64,000 nt of DNA from NCBI RefSeq assembly GCF_900104175.1, contig NZ_FNIX01000002.1, positions 744,001-808,000 of the forward strand. Reading direction: 5' to 3'. This document shows positions 1 to 9,037 of the stretch, one piece after another. This stretch comes from Lentzea jiangxiensis. GTDB taxonomy: Bacteria; Actinomycetota; Actinomycetes; Mycobacteriales; Pseudonocardiaceae. The translations under genes were made by a program, and so were the position numbers. The notes below the pieces were generated by a model. It worked only from the letters and a program-made list of their open reading frames with translations, made no database searches and had not been told where the DNA came from. The stretch's first letter is position 1; each line of letters opens with the position of its first letter.

Positions 1-841
1 GTTCCGCGTCCAGTTCCGCGCCGAGCAGCAGGGCGAGGTTGGAGATCCACAGCCAGACCAAGAAGATGATGACGCCGGCCAGGGAGCCGTAGGTCTTGTT
101 GTAGGAGCCGAAGTTGGAGACGTAGAACGCGAAACCCAGCGACGCGGCGACCCACACCACCACGGTGAGGAATCCGCCGGGCGTGAGCCACAGGAAGCTC
201 GGTTGCCGCACGTTGGGCGAAGCCCAGAACAGCAGGCCGATCGCGGCGCTGGCGAAGAGGAACAGCACGGGCCACTTGGCGACGTCCCACACCGCGACGA
301 ACGTGGAACCCAGGCCCAGCAGGTCGCCGAGCCACTCGGCGACCCCGCCGGTGAGCGTCACGCCCAGCGCGACCAGGGCCAGCAGCACCACCACACCGAC
401 GGTCAGAGCCAGCCGCAGCGGGATGACCTTCCAGAACGGGCGGCCCTCTTCGACGTCGTAGATCGAGTTCGCGGCGCGCATGAACGCACCTACGTAACCC
501 GACGCCGACCACAGCGCGGTGACCAGGCCGACGACCGCCAGCAGTCCGCTGGCCTCGGAATTCTGCAGGTTCTCGATCGCGCCCGCGATGAAGTCCTTGG
601 CTTCGCCGGGCCCCAGCGCGTCCAGACTGTCCACGATGGTCTGGGTCGCGCCCGGCCCGAGCAGGCCCAGCAGCGAGACCAGCAGCAGGATGCCGGGAAA
701 CAGCGACAGCACGGCGTAATAGGTCAGCGCCGCGGCCCAGTCGGTGAGGTTGTCGTCGTCGAACTCCTTCACCGTTCGCTTCAGGACTGCCCACCAGGAA
801 CGCCCTGGCAGTTGCGTGGGTGCGTCGAGTGCCTGCGCCAT
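1..841 (-). CDS. YihY/BrkB family inner-membrane protein (3' end cut by window)
   Basis: Multi-pass membrane protein of the YihY/virulence factor BrkB family (once mis-assigned as RNase BN); molecular role unsettled. About 280 codons are present and the C-terminus lies beyond position 1. The N-terminal stretch reads FDDDNLTDWAAALTYYAVLS, the family hallmark, and is followed by at least five hydrophobic segments, the last two around YGSLAGVIIFLVWLWIS just before the edge. ATG at 841 is chosen; an in-frame ATG at 865 would add eight residues and neither has a strong ribosome site. Family membership is seen in the sequence; function is not inferable. It is transcribed away from the DUF3618 gene at 998. 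Confidence 0.88.
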   Translation of the reverse strand, partial: MAQALDAPTQLPGRSWWAVLKRTVKEFDDDNLTDWAAALTYYAVLSLFPGILLLVSLLGLLGPGATQTIVDSLDALGPGEAKDFIAGAIENLQNSEASGLLAVVGLVTALWSASGYVGAFMRAANSIYDVEEGRPFWKVIPLRLALTVGVVVLLALVALGVTLTGGVAEWLGDLLGLGSTFVAVWDVAKWPVLFLFASAAIGLLFWASPNVRQPSFLWLTPGGFLTVVVWVAASLGFAFYVSNFGSYNKTYGSLAGVIIFLVWLWISNLALLLGAELDAE

Positions 842-997
842 GCGCGACGGGTTTCCCCCGAACATCGGGCGTACACCACCGCCGTTCTGGGTAGAGGTGG
901 ATCAAGCTGGGAGAGGATCGCAGGGCTCGTGCCGCCAGGCCGCCGTCGTCGCGACCCTCGACCAGCGCACCGCCAGCATCAGTGAAAGGGCACACCG

Positions 998-1639
998 ATG
1001 AGCGACAAGAACGTCCCCGCCGACGCGGGCGAACTGCGCGCCGAAACCGCACAGACGCGTTGGGAGCTCGGTGACAGCGCGCCCGTGCCCGCGCCCCAGA
1101 GGAACGTGCCCGGACCGGTCAAGCCCGGCGTGCAGGCCGGAGCGGAACCGAAGCAGAACGACACGAGGGCCGGGAAGCCGGCGCCAGCAGCGGCCGGGCC
1201 GGCGACCGGCGCAGCGGGCAAGACGGGGGAGAAGCCCGACCAGCCCGCTGCCGCCGAGGCGACGGGTGTGGCCCGGGAGAAGGTGACCGCCGCGGCCGCC
1301 CAGGCGGGTGAGAAGGCGACCCAGGTCGGTCAGAAGGCCAGTGCGGTCGCCGGCCAGGTGACTGCCGCCGCCGCTCAGGTGGGCGGGAAGGCCGGTGCGG
1401 TCGCCGGCCAGGTGGGCGAGAAGGCGACCGCCATCGCGGGCCAGCTCGGTGAGAAGGCCGACGTCGTGGCCACGCAGGTCGGCGTCACCGCCCTCGAGGC
1501 GGTCGACGCACTACCCGAGCCCGTGCGGCAGCGCGTAGAGCAGGGTGTCCGCCAGGCCCGCCAGCACCCGGCGGTGGTCGCGGCCGGCGTGGCGACGGCC
1601 GTGCTGCTGCTGTGGAAGCTGCTGCGCCGAGGGCGGTGA
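998..1639 (+). CDS. DUF3618-like tail-anchored Ala/Gly-rich repeat protein
   Basis: 213-residue protein. Residues about 11-26 (ELRAETAQTRWELGDS) match the start of DUF3618, a short motif common in actinobacterial envelope proteins. Residues 85-170 are a low-complexity run of amphipathic units of the type AGQVGEKAT (Ala, Gly, Gln, Lys, Val), likely a long helix like those of apolipoprotein-like or LEA-like proteins. The C-terminus has one hydrophobic segment (VVAAGVATAVLLLWKLL) followed by RRGR, so it is probably tail-anchored with the repeat in the cytoplasm. DUF3618 genes often sit beside membrane and phage-holin-like envelope genes, which fits the BrkB neighbour. Role unknown; possibly membrane remodelling or stress protection (inference). 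Confidence 0.82.
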   Translation: MSDKNVPADAGELRAETAQTRWELGDSAPVPAPQRNVPGPVKPGVQAGAEPKQNDTRAGKPAPAAAGPATGAAGKTGEKPDQPAAAEATGVAREKVTAAAAQAGEKATQVGQKASAVAGQVTAAAAQVGGKAGAVAGQVGEKATAIAGQLGEKADVVATQVGVTALEAVDALPEPVRQRVEQGVRQARQHPAVVAAGVATAVLLLWKLLRRGR

Positions 1640-1645
1640 ACCCGA

Positions 1646-1675
1646 CCGTCGGCAGGCACTGACACCTGCCGACGG
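1646..1675. terminator. Bidirectional hairpin terminator
   Basis: Perfect 11-bp stem CCGTCGGCAGG / CCTGCCGACGG with an 8-base loop. It sits between the converging stops of the DUF3618 gene (1639) and the DUF2231 gene (1689). No U-tract, as usual in high-GC actinomycetes. Confidence 0.7.
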
Positions 1676-1688
1676 CAAGTCCGCTTGG

Positions 1689-2261
1689 TCACACGGGAAC
1701 CGCTGTGCTGGGGCCGGGGCGCACGGTGCCGTCTTCCGCGGGGCGTTGCCAGCGGAACACCCCGGCTCCCTGGGCGTAGGCGAGGTGGCCACCGAGCGCC
1801 CCGCCCACGCCCATCGCCGTCAGTCCGAGCAGGCTCAGCAGCTTTCCCCGGACGTGAGCTCCCTGTCGTCGTGCGGCGTAAGAGGCGGTGAAGCAGGCCA
1901 GTGCGGCGGTGTTGGCGATCGCGTGCACCACGCCGACGCGCTGTTGCCGCCTGCTCAGCCGGTCGTAGTCGGCCAGTCCCAGCAGGACGGTCGGTGGGGC
2001 CGCCGCCAGGCCGATGCCGGTGAGGCGGCGTGCTGCCTCCTCGTTGCCCGCGCGGGCGTCCAGGACCGATGCGCAGACCCACGCCCCGATGGGCACGGTG
2101 ATCATCAAGGGGTGCAGCGGATGGCCGAGCCACGATCCTCGCAGCGCCCGCTGGAGGCGGGGCGGCCGCATCAACCGCCGGGCCACCGCCGCGACCGCGG
2201 CTGCCGGCCGGTCAGCGGCACGGAGGTCTTCGGCGGCTCGTAGGGCCTCATGAAGGTTCAT
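1689..2261 (-). CDS. DUF2231-type membrane protein
   Basis: About 190 residues. The segment RGSWLGHPLHPLMITVPIGA is the DUF2231 signature (GHPLHP), followed by three or four hydrophobic helices. The family is an uncharacterised multi-pass membrane protein with conserved histidines that may bind metal or heme. ATG at 2261 is chosen because the family match begins a few residues inside it; longer in-frame extensions upstream run into the neighbouring hydrolase gene and have no family character. Same direction as the hydrolase at 2333 with about 70 bases between, so cotranscription is possible. Family assignment is solid, function unknown. Confidence 0.8.
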   Translation of the reverse strand: MNLHEALRAAEDLRAADRPAAAVAAVARRLMRPPRLQRALRGSWLGHPLHPLMITVPIGAWVCASVLDARAGNEEAARRLTGIGLAAAPPTVLLGLADYDRLSRRQQRVGVVHAIANTAALACFTASYAARRQGAHVRGKLLSLLGLTAMGVGGALGGHLAYAQGAGVFRWQRPAEDGTVRPGPSTAVPV

Positions 2262-2332
2262 GCGTGCGGTTACCCCGCCGCGCACCACCCATCCCGATGA
2301 CTTGGCCCCTACCCGAGGCGGGTTCGATCCGG

Positions 2333-3223
<891 letters not shown>

Positions 3224-3262
3224 AGTGGTGCTCCTCGCAAGTGCGGAAGTGGATGCCGCGAA

Positions 3263-3307
3263 CATACATACCTCTAGGTATGGTGGCAATACCTAGAGGT
3301 ATGTATG
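3263..3307. promoter_or_regulatory. Twin TetR-type operator between hydrolase and regulator
   Basis: Perfect 19-base inverted repeat, arms 3263-3281 and 3289-3307, with a 7-base spacer. Each arm itself contains a dyad, ATACCTCTAGGTAT (3268-3281) and ATACCTAGAGGTAT (3289-3302), i.e. two operator copies of the form ATACCT-N2-AGGTAT whose centres are 21 bp apart. AT-rich against a GC-rich background. Placement between divergent genes suggests the TetR protein at 3329 represses both. Confidence 0.85.
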
Positions 3308-3328
3308 GACCTCGGGTAGGGTTGTGCC

Positions 3329-3883
3329 GTGGACAACAGGCAGAAGATCGTGGCCTCCGCCAAGGAGATGTTCTGGCGCCACGGCTACTCGACGACGAGC
3401 CCGCGCCAGGTGATGGAGGCCTCCGGGGTCGGCCAGGGCAGCTACTACCACCACTTCCCGGCCAAGACCGACCTCGCACGTGAGGTGGTGGCGGCGAACG
3501 GTCGCGACCTGCTCGAGGCGACCCGCGCGGCGACGCGGGACCTGCCGACCGGCCGGGAGCGGCTGGCCGGTGTGCTCTCGCTGGCCGGTGACGCACTGGC
3601 CGGCTGCCGGGTCGGAGGGTTCACCTACGACGCCGGGATGCTGGCCGAGCCGGAGCTGCGGGAGGCGATCGGCTCCGTGTTCGCGACGCTGGCGGAGGTG
3701 GTCGAGGAGGCGGTCCGCGACGGCAAGGCGGACGGCTCGTTGTCGTCCGAGCTGGTACCGGAGGAGACCGCAGCGATGTTGCTCGCGGTGCTCCAGGGAA
3801 CGTTCGTGCTCGCACGGGCGTCGGGGAGCCAGAAGTCGGCCGATGCCGCCGTGGCCGGTGCTCTTGCTCTGCTCATGCCGTAG
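3329..3883 (+). CDS. TetR family repressor of the dehalogenase-like hydrolase
   Basis: 184-residue TetR regulator. The N-terminal helix-turn-helix spans about residues 8-50, with the recognition helix area VGQGSYYHHFPAKTDL. The C-terminal ligand-binding domain resembles the LmrA/YxaF-type TetR group (inference from length and layout). GTG at 3329 is the only start compatible with the HTH beginning. It is divergent from the hydrolase gene and begins just right of the twin operator, the classical autoregulated repressor/target arrangement. Confidence 0.9.
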   Translation: MDNRQKIVASAKEMFWRHGYSTTSPRQVMEASGVGQGSYYHHFPAKTDLAREVVAANGRDLLEATRAATRDLPTGRERLAGVLSLAGDALAGCRVGGFTYDAGMLAEPELREAIGSVFATLAEVVEEAVRDGKADGSLSSELVPEETAAMLLAVLQGTFVLARASGSQKSADAAVAGALALLMP

Positions 3884-3981
3884 CCCCCGGACCGCACGTG
3901 CGCGCCGACGTGATCTCGTGAACAGCGGGTACCCGGCCGGTGGTGCGACCCGGACGGTGGTCGCCGGTCCGAGGGAGCGAG

Positions 3982-4419
3982 ATGAACGCGCGAACCAGGG
4001 GCTCGCCGGCCAAGGGCAACCAAGCGCTGGCCAGCGTGCCGAGCGGCCTGAACGTCCTGGCCGGGATCTGGCTGATGGAGGCCGCGGCGCTGTTCGGCCC
4101 CCGCGGGAACGTGGCGGGTCTGGACACCCGCTGGGTCGACCTGGCGATCGGGCTCGTCATCGTGGTGGTGGCGTTGACCCGCGCCATCGCGCCGCGAGCT
4201 GTGGCCCGGGTCGGCTGGGGCGTCAACGTCGTGCTGGGCACGTGGTTGGTGGTGGCTCCCCTGGTGTTCGACTACGGCGGTACGCAGGTTGTCGTCAACG
4301 ACGTCGTGGTCGGTGTCGTCGTGGTGGTGCTGACCTGCGCGAGCCTTGTGCTCACGAAGCGGGCGCGGCCGGAACGGGACATCGATCGGCAGGTGGGCGA
4401 CTCGGCCCGCTTCCAGTGA
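3982..4419 (+). CDS. SPW-repeat-like membrane protein
   Basis: 145 residues with four hydrophobic helices in two similar halves: LNVLAGIWLMEAAALFG and VNVVLGTWLVVAPLVFDYGG. This two-unit layout is that of SPW repeat membrane proteins, although the signature Ser-Pro-Trp is replaced in both copies. The ATG at 3982 follows GAGGGAG at good spacing. Charged N- and C-terminal tails suggest both ends are cytoplasmic. Function of the family is unknown. Confidence 0.72.
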   Translation: MNARTRGSPAKGNQALASVPSGLNVLAGIWLMEAAALFGPRGNVAGLDTRWVDLAIGLVIVVVALTRAIAPRAVARVGWGVNVVLGTWLVVAPLVFDYGGTQVVVNDVVVGVVVVVLTCASLVLTKRARPERDIDRQVGDSARFQ

Positions 4420-4489
4420 GCGCTCGCGGTTCGCGGGCACGTGCCGGCGTAGCCGTCACGGATCCGGATCCGCGTCGAGGAGGGCTGAC

Positions 4490-4600
4490 GTGACCACAAC
4501 GACAATGCCGGTGCTGGAGAGCCACCCCCGCTGAGATCAACCTCGATCGCGGCAAGCTGGCGGCGACCATCGACGCACTGATCGCGTGGGCTAGCTGGTC
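4490..4600 (+). pseudogene. Truncated four-helix-bundle copper-binding (DUF326) gene remnant
   Basis: Starts with a GAGGAGGG ribosome site and GTG at 4490, encoding MTTTTMPVLESHP, then one extra C shifts the frame (about 4530). The next frame continues AEINLDRGKLAATIDALIA, the usual start of four-helix-bundle copper-binding proteins. Homology ends near 4585, before the cysteine-rich helices (family usually about 110-130 residues). So both a frameshift and a 3' loss are visible. Based on remembered family sequence, so moderate confidence. Confidence 0.5.
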
Positions 4601-4638
4601 ACCGCCGATCCGCCATGAGCGGTGCCGGGGTGCGCGCA

Positions 4639-6861
4639 CTACCGGGCGGCTTCGGGCAGCGGATGAAGTGCCGGGATCTTGTGGGCGGGCGGTTCCGACG
4701 CCTCGCGAAGACCGACGCGCCGGTGCAGGCGGCGCATCGGCGCGGGAGCCCACCACGCATGGCGGCCTAGCAGCCGCATGCCGACCGGCATCAGCACGCC
4801 GCGGATGAGCGTGGCGTCCAGCAGAACGGCCAGCCCCGCACCGATGCCGAACATCTGGACGAAGCTCACGCCGCTGATGGCGAAGGCGAAGAGGCTGACC
4901 GCGATCAGCGCCGCGGCGGTGGACACGAGTCGCCCGGTGCGGGACATGCCGAGGATCACCGCCGAGTGGTGGTCGATGCCCTGGTCGTGAGCCTCCTTGA
5001 TCCGGCTCACCACGAACAGCTCGTAGTCCATGGACAGTCCGAGGATGATGGTGAACATCAGCACCAGCATGCAGATGTTGAGCGGTGACGGGGTGAAGCC
5101 GAGAACCGGCGACAGCCACCCCTCCTGGAAGACCAGCACCAGCACGCCGATCGTGGCCGACAGGCCGAGCACGTTGAACGCCACCGCCCGCAGCGGCTGC
5201 AGCAAGCTCCCGGTGAACAGGAACAGCAGGAGGAACGTGGTGATCGCGATCAACGCGATCGCCAGCGGCAACCGGCCTCCGATCGCGTCGTGGCTGTCTG
5301 CCAGGAGCGCCGCCTCGCCGCCGACCACGACCGACGTGCCGGCCGGCTCCGGCAGCGCGCGGATCGCGCTGATCAGTTCGCGGGCCTGCGCGGAGCTGGG
5401 TTCGGGTTCGGCTGCCACGAGAAGGCGCTGGCTGTCGGCACGGGCGAGCGTGGCGCCGGCGGGAGCCGGTCCGCTGTCGTGACCGCGGACGAACGCTCCC
5501 GCGCTGGACGTCACCCGCAGCACACCGGGAAGCTCGGAGATCCGGCGCGCGTGACCGGCGACCGCGGCCGGCTCGGCGGTGCCCTGGATGACGACCTGGA
5601 TCGACCTGCTGTCCTCGTTGCCGAAGTGTGTTCGCAACACGTCGCCCACCACCCGGCTCTGGGCCGAACTGGGTAGCACCCGGTCGTCGGGCATGCCGAG
5701 GTCGGCCCGCAGCAGCGGCACCGCCGCCAGCAGCAGCAGGACGACCACCGGCGCCCCGGTGAGCAGCGGCCGCCGCATGGCCGCGCCGGCCAGCCTTCCC
5801 CAGAAAGCCGAACCGGAGCCGAGGGGGTACCGGTGCGCCCACGGCAGGCGACCCGCGTTGACCTTCGGCCCGAGCACGGTCAGCAGCGCGGGCAGCACGA
5901 GCACCGCGCTGATCATGGAGGCGGTGACCACCCCGATCCCGGCGTAGGCGAACGAACGCAAGAAGTACATCGGGAACAACAGCAGCGCGGCGAGCGCGAC
6001 GGCCACCGTGACGGCGCTGAACACGATCGTCCGACCGGCGGTCTGCACGGTGCGGACCACCGCGGCGGAGGTGTCGAGCCCGGCGGCCAGCTCCTCGCGG
6101 AACCGGCTCGTCATCAGCATCGCGTAGTCGACGGCGAGTCCCAGGCCCAACCCGACGGCCATGTTGATCGAGTAGATCGACACGTCGGTCAGCGACCCGA
6201 TGACCGACAACTCGGCGATGGTGCACACGATCGCGATGCCACCCATGAGCACCGGCAGTACCGCGGCCACGATCGTGCGGAAGGCCAGCACGAGCAGGAG
6301 CAGGATCATCGGAACGGCGATCAGCTCGGCCAGCAGCAGATCAGCGGCGAGCTGCCGGTCGGCGTCCAGTTCGACCGCCGCCGTGCCGCCGATGTGGACG
6401 GTGATCGCACCTCGATCGCCGGCATGGCGCTCCCGCAGCCGCTCGACGGTTTTCTCGTTGTCCGCGAAGTCACCGGAGAACTGGCCGAGGGCGAGCGCGT
6501 GCCGGCCGTCGTCGGAGCGCAACTGCGGCGCCCCGGTGGCGAAGTAGGAGGTCACGTCGGACAGCACGGGGTCGGCCGCCAGGTGCGCGGTCAGCTCGCC
6601 GCCGGCCTGCCTGACCGCCGCGTCGTCGACCGTGCCGTCGCGGGCGGTGATCAGGACCAGGGCGTTGGCGCGACCGCCGAAACGCTCCTCGATGAGGGTC
6701 TGCGCCTGCCAGGACTCCGAACTCGGGTCACCGAAACCGGACGTCGTCAAAGCACCGGACGCGGAGAAGGCGAGTATTCCGGCACCGATCACCACCGACA
6801 CTCCGGCCACGAGGACGACGCGTGCATGCCCGGTGACGAACCTGCCGATAGCTTTGAACAC
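4639..6861 (-). CDS. MMPL/RND family transporter
   Basis: About 740 residues, a full-length MMPL protein: helix 1, a large extracytoplasmic loop (about residues 40-190), helices 2-6, a second loop, helices 7-12. The characteristic acidic motifs in the middle of each half are present: GLGLGLAVDYAMLMTSRFRE and GLSMDYELFVVSRIKE. The Asp-Tyr pairs are the proton-relay residues of MmpL exporters. GTG at 6861 is chosen because AGAGGGAG lies 7 bases upstream. Such actinomycete proteins export lipids, siderophores or drugs by proton antiport; substrate unknown. No regulator adjoins directly. Confidence 0.9.
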   Translation of the reverse strand: MFKAIGRFVTGHARVVLVAGVSVVIGAGILAFSASGALTTSGFGDPSSESWQAQTLIEERFGGRANALVLITARDGTVDDAAVRQAGGELTAHLAADPVLSDVTSYFATGAPQLRSDDGRHALALGQFSGDFADNEKTVERLRERHAGDRGAITVHIGGTAAVELDADRQLAADLLLAELIAVPMILLLLVLAFRTIVAAVLPVLMGGIAIVCTIAELSVIGSLTDVSIYSINMAVGLGLGLAVDYAMLMTSRFREELAAGLDTSAAVVRTVQTAGRTIVFSAVTVAVALAALLLFPMYFLRSFAYAGIGVVTASMISAVLVLPALLTVLGPKVNAGRLPWAHRYPLGSGSAFWGRLAGAAMRRPLLTGAPVVVLLLLAAVPLLRADLGMPDDRVLPSSAQSRVVGDVLRTHFGNEDSRSIQVVIQGTAEPAAVAGHARRISELPGVLRVTSSAGAFVRGHDSGPAPAGATLARADSQRLLVAAEPEPSSAQARELISAIRALPEPAGTSVVVGGEAALLADSHDAIGGRLPLAIALIAITTFLLLFLFTGSLLQPLRAVAFNVLGLSATIGVLVLVFQEGWLSPVLGFTPSPLNICMLVLMFTIILGLSMDYELFVVSRIKEAHDQGIDHHSAVILGMSRTGRLVSTAAALIAVSLFAFAISGVSFVQMFGIGAGLAVLLDATLIRGVLMPVGMRLLGRHAWWAPAPMRRLHRRVGLREASEPPAHKIPALHPLPEAAR

Positions 6862-7075
6862 GCAACGACTCCCTCTGCATCGGATGCCGGTGGACCGTCC
6901 TGCCTGTCGCACCGAAAGCTATTGCCACCCGGTTTGGTGCGCTTGTTTGTCGCCCGATCGAGCGTCCCTCAGAGGGTGCGCGCAGAGAAAATCAACCAAA
7001 AATGTGACCGTGTCACGTGCCGTAAATTCACGCCTGTCAGTCGGCATGCCCTATACGGCCCCAGATTCGGCGTAG

Positions 7076-7105
7076 GCGGGCCGCGGTGGGATCACCGCGG
7101 CCCGC
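7076..7105 (-). terminator. Strong hairpin terminator
   Basis: Perfect 13-bp stem GCGGGCCGCGGTG / CACCGCGGCCCGC with loop GGAT, 17 bases past the last stop of the decayed gene at 7122-7560. Confidence 0.7.
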
Positions 7106-7121
7106 TCACCCGCCGTGCAGA

Positions 7122-7560
7122 TCAGCCGGTGTTGTCGACGACCGCGGTGGTGATCGCCACCGACGTCAGGACGGTGCCCTCGGCGATCCAGCTGCAGCTG
7201 TGCTCCGGGCTCGCGATCATGCGGTTGCCGATGAAGAACCGCGCTGGCTCGTGCCGGTGCGCAGTCAGTCGTGGAGGGCAGCCGGGTCGCGTGGCAACGA
7301 GGCGTAGAAGGCGGGGGAGTCCCAGTCGGTCGTGCTTGCACCTCGTCCGTCGACGGCCCGACGATCATGCCGCGGGTGTACGTCCCGTGCTCCGTGATCA
7401 GGCGGTACTGGCCGGGCGCCAGCGGCTGGTCCACCGTGATCGGCACGAATTTTCTGCGGCGCAGCGGAACAACGTTCGTGGAGGTGGCTTCGAGCACCTT
7501 GGCCCGCACGTCACCGAGCGGCCTGCTGCTCGTCCTGTCCTCCGGTGGTGCGGGCTCCAC
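7122..7560 (-). pseudogene. Decayed CU044_5270-like membrane/anti-sigma-type gene
   Basis: Three blocks of recognisable coding sequence lie in the same order but in different frames. Frame one (7560 to about 7325) includes PLAPGQYRLITEHGTYTRG. A frame change gives DWDSPAFYASLPRDPAALHD, ending in a stop. A third block reads FFIGNRMIASPEH and EGTVLTSVAITTAVVDNTG up to the stop at 7122. These match, from memory, N-terminal, middle and C-terminal parts of CU044_5270-type proteins (usually about 330-400 residues), so large internal pieces are missing. No usual sigma-factor partner is adjacent. A non-functional remnant is the most economical reading. Confidence 0.55.
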
Positions 7561-7671
7561 CTCCGACGGTCGAGCACTCTCGACGCCGACAGGCGGGTTG
7601 CCTGCATGGTTCCGTCCACAGTGAACGGAAAGGATTGGTCTCGTTCGTCATTTTCGTTGTGAAGGAAGAGC

Positions 7672-8502
7672 ATGTCGAGACTGAAGTCCGTGCGCCGTGG
7701 AGTGGTTCGGATGGCCGGCGTCCTGCTGGCGGGTGCGTTCGCCACCACGGCGCTCACCGGCACCGCCGGTGCGATCATCAACGGGGAAGATTCCGCGGAG
7801 CGCTATGAGTTCATGACCTCGATCCCGTTGACGGTGCCCAGCGCGGGCAACGCCAAGGGCGTGTGCGGGGCGTCGCTGATCCACCCGCGGTGGGTGGTGA
7901 CGGCAGCGCACTGCGTCGGCCAGAGCGGGGAAGGGGCGGTGCTGGACGGCACTGTGCGCGTCGGCAGCGACCGGCGGACCTCCGGTGGCACCGTCAGGGT
8001 CATCGACCGCGTGGTGCGCCACCCGGGCTACCAGGTGCTGCCGGGCATGCAGCCCAACCGCAACGACATCGCGCTGGTGCGCCTGGACCGCCCGGTCGCC
8101 CAGCAGCCGATCCGGATCGCGAACCGGGCCGGCACGCCCGGCACCCCCACCCGGCTGCTGGGATTCGGCACCACGGTCGAGGGGGCCGGCCTGGACGAGT
8201 GGAAGTTCGCTGAGCGCCTCCAGCAGCTCGACACCCGGCGCGCTGCCGAGTCCGAGTGCGCGCCCGGTTTCGCCGATCGCACCCGGCTGTGCACCGTGAG
8301 CCGGAAGGCGGGCGCCATGGCGTGCTCGGGCGACTCCGGCGGGCCGCAGCTCCAGCGCGGGAAGTGGGGTCGGTGGGAACTGATCGGCGTCACCTCCGGT
8401 CCCGGTGACGAGGACGTGCCCTGCGCGAACGGGCCGGGCCTGTACACCAACGCGACCGCGTACACCGGCTGGATCCAGAAGACGATCAACACCAACCGCT
8501 GA
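7672..8502 (+). CDS. Secreted chymotrypsin-fold (S1) serine protease
   Basis: 276 residues. Signal peptide: basic start RLKSVRRGVVR, hydrophobic core, cleavage near TAGA (about residue 34); the mature end begins close to IINGED, the usual IVGG-type start. Catalytic triad: His80 (VTAAHC), Asp132 (RNDIAL), Ser222 (GDSGGP). Cysteines are placed for the His-loop and Ser-loop disulfides. The residue six before Ser222, which is Asp in trypsin, is Met216, so trypsin-like Lys/Arg specificity is doubtful. An exported endopeptidase is well supported; substrate unknown. It is followed by a long hairpin terminator and appears monocistronic. Confidence 0.92.
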   Translation: MSRLKSVRRGVVRMAGVLLAGAFATTALTGTAGAIINGEDSAERYEFMTSIPLTVPSAGNAKGVCGASLIHPRWVVTAAHCVGQSGEGAVLDGTVRVGSDRRTSGGTVRVIDRVVRHPGYQVLPGMQPNRNDIALVRLDRPVAQQPIRIANRAGTPGTPTRLLGFGTTVEGAGLDEWKFAERLQQLDTRRAAESECAPGFADRTRLCTVSRKAGAMACSGDSGGPQLQRGKWGRWELIGVTSGPGDEDVPCANGPGLYTNATAYTGWIQKTINTNR

Positions 8503-8526
8503 TCCCACGCCGGAACGTCCGGCGTG

Positions 8527-8567
8527 ACCGGGTGCCGCCGCGATCCCCTCGCCCGGCGGCACCCGGT
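8527..8567 (+). terminator. Hairpin terminator of the S1 protease gene
   Basis: Perfect 14-bp stem ACCGGGTGCCGCCG / CGGCGGCACCCGGT with a 13-base loop, 24 bases after the protease stop. Confidence 0.8.
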
Positions 8568-8627
8568 GCTTCGCGCTCCTGAGCATCGACCGGTGCGGAC
8601 CGCTGTGCGGCAGGGCATGCTGAGCAC

Positions 8628-8993
8628 ATGGCCGTTGATCCACGTGGTGCGGACTTGAAGCGACTGCTCGCCGAGGACTCGGGCGGGCCGGTGGTGATGC
8701 TGAACCTGCTCCGGTTCGCCGAGGGCGGCGACGAGGCCTATCGGGAGTATGCGCGTCATCTGAGCGAGACGTTCCTGCCTCGCTACGGCGGCGAGGTCCT
8801 CTACGCCGGCACCGGATCCACGGTGCTGGTGGCGGAGGAGGGGCAGAGCTGGGACGCGGTGATCGTCGTGCGCTATCCGGATCGGGCCGCGTTCAGCCGC
8901 ATGGTGGCTGACCCGGACTACCAGGAGGTGACGCGGTTGCGCACCGAGGCGTTGACCGAGGCGGTGCTCCAGGCGACCACCCCCTGGACCTGA
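8628..8993 (+). CDS. DUF1330 dimeric alpha/beta-barrel protein
   Basis: 121 residues of the DUF1330 / dimeric ferredoxin-like barrel type: PVVMLNLLRFAEGGDEAYREY near the start and VIVVRYPDRAAFSRMVADPDY toward the end are the typical strand-helix elements. Relatives include EthD- and monooxygenase-like small proteins, but no catalytic residue can be assigned. ATG at 8628. It converges with the TetR gene at 9038. Family sure, function unknown. Confidence 0.8.
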   Translation: MAVDPRGADLKRLLAEDSGGPVVMLNLLRFAEGGDEAYREYARHLSETFLPRYGGEVLYAGTGSTVLVAEEGQSWDAVIVVRYPDRAAFSRMVADPDYQEVTRLRTEALTEAVLQATTPWT

Positions 8994-9020
8994 TCCGGCC
9001 CAGTAGCAAGGCCTTTGAGG

Positions 9021-9036
9021 CCGGCAGCGGTGCCGG
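9021..9036. terminator. Short hairpin between convergent genes
   Basis: CCGGCA-GCGG-TGCCGG, a 6-bp stem just downstream of both converging stops (8993 and 9038). Weak but well placed. Confidence 0.35.
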
Positions 9037-9037
9037 A

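Noticed and set aside
203..985. Long plus-strand frame opposite the BrkB gene
   Set aside because: Composition is Arg/Gln/Gly-rich and it is the antisense shadow of the membrane protein.
4352..6226. Second long minus-strand frame within the MMPL gene
   Set aside because: Out-of-phase shadow; lacks helices and is Arg/Gly-rich.
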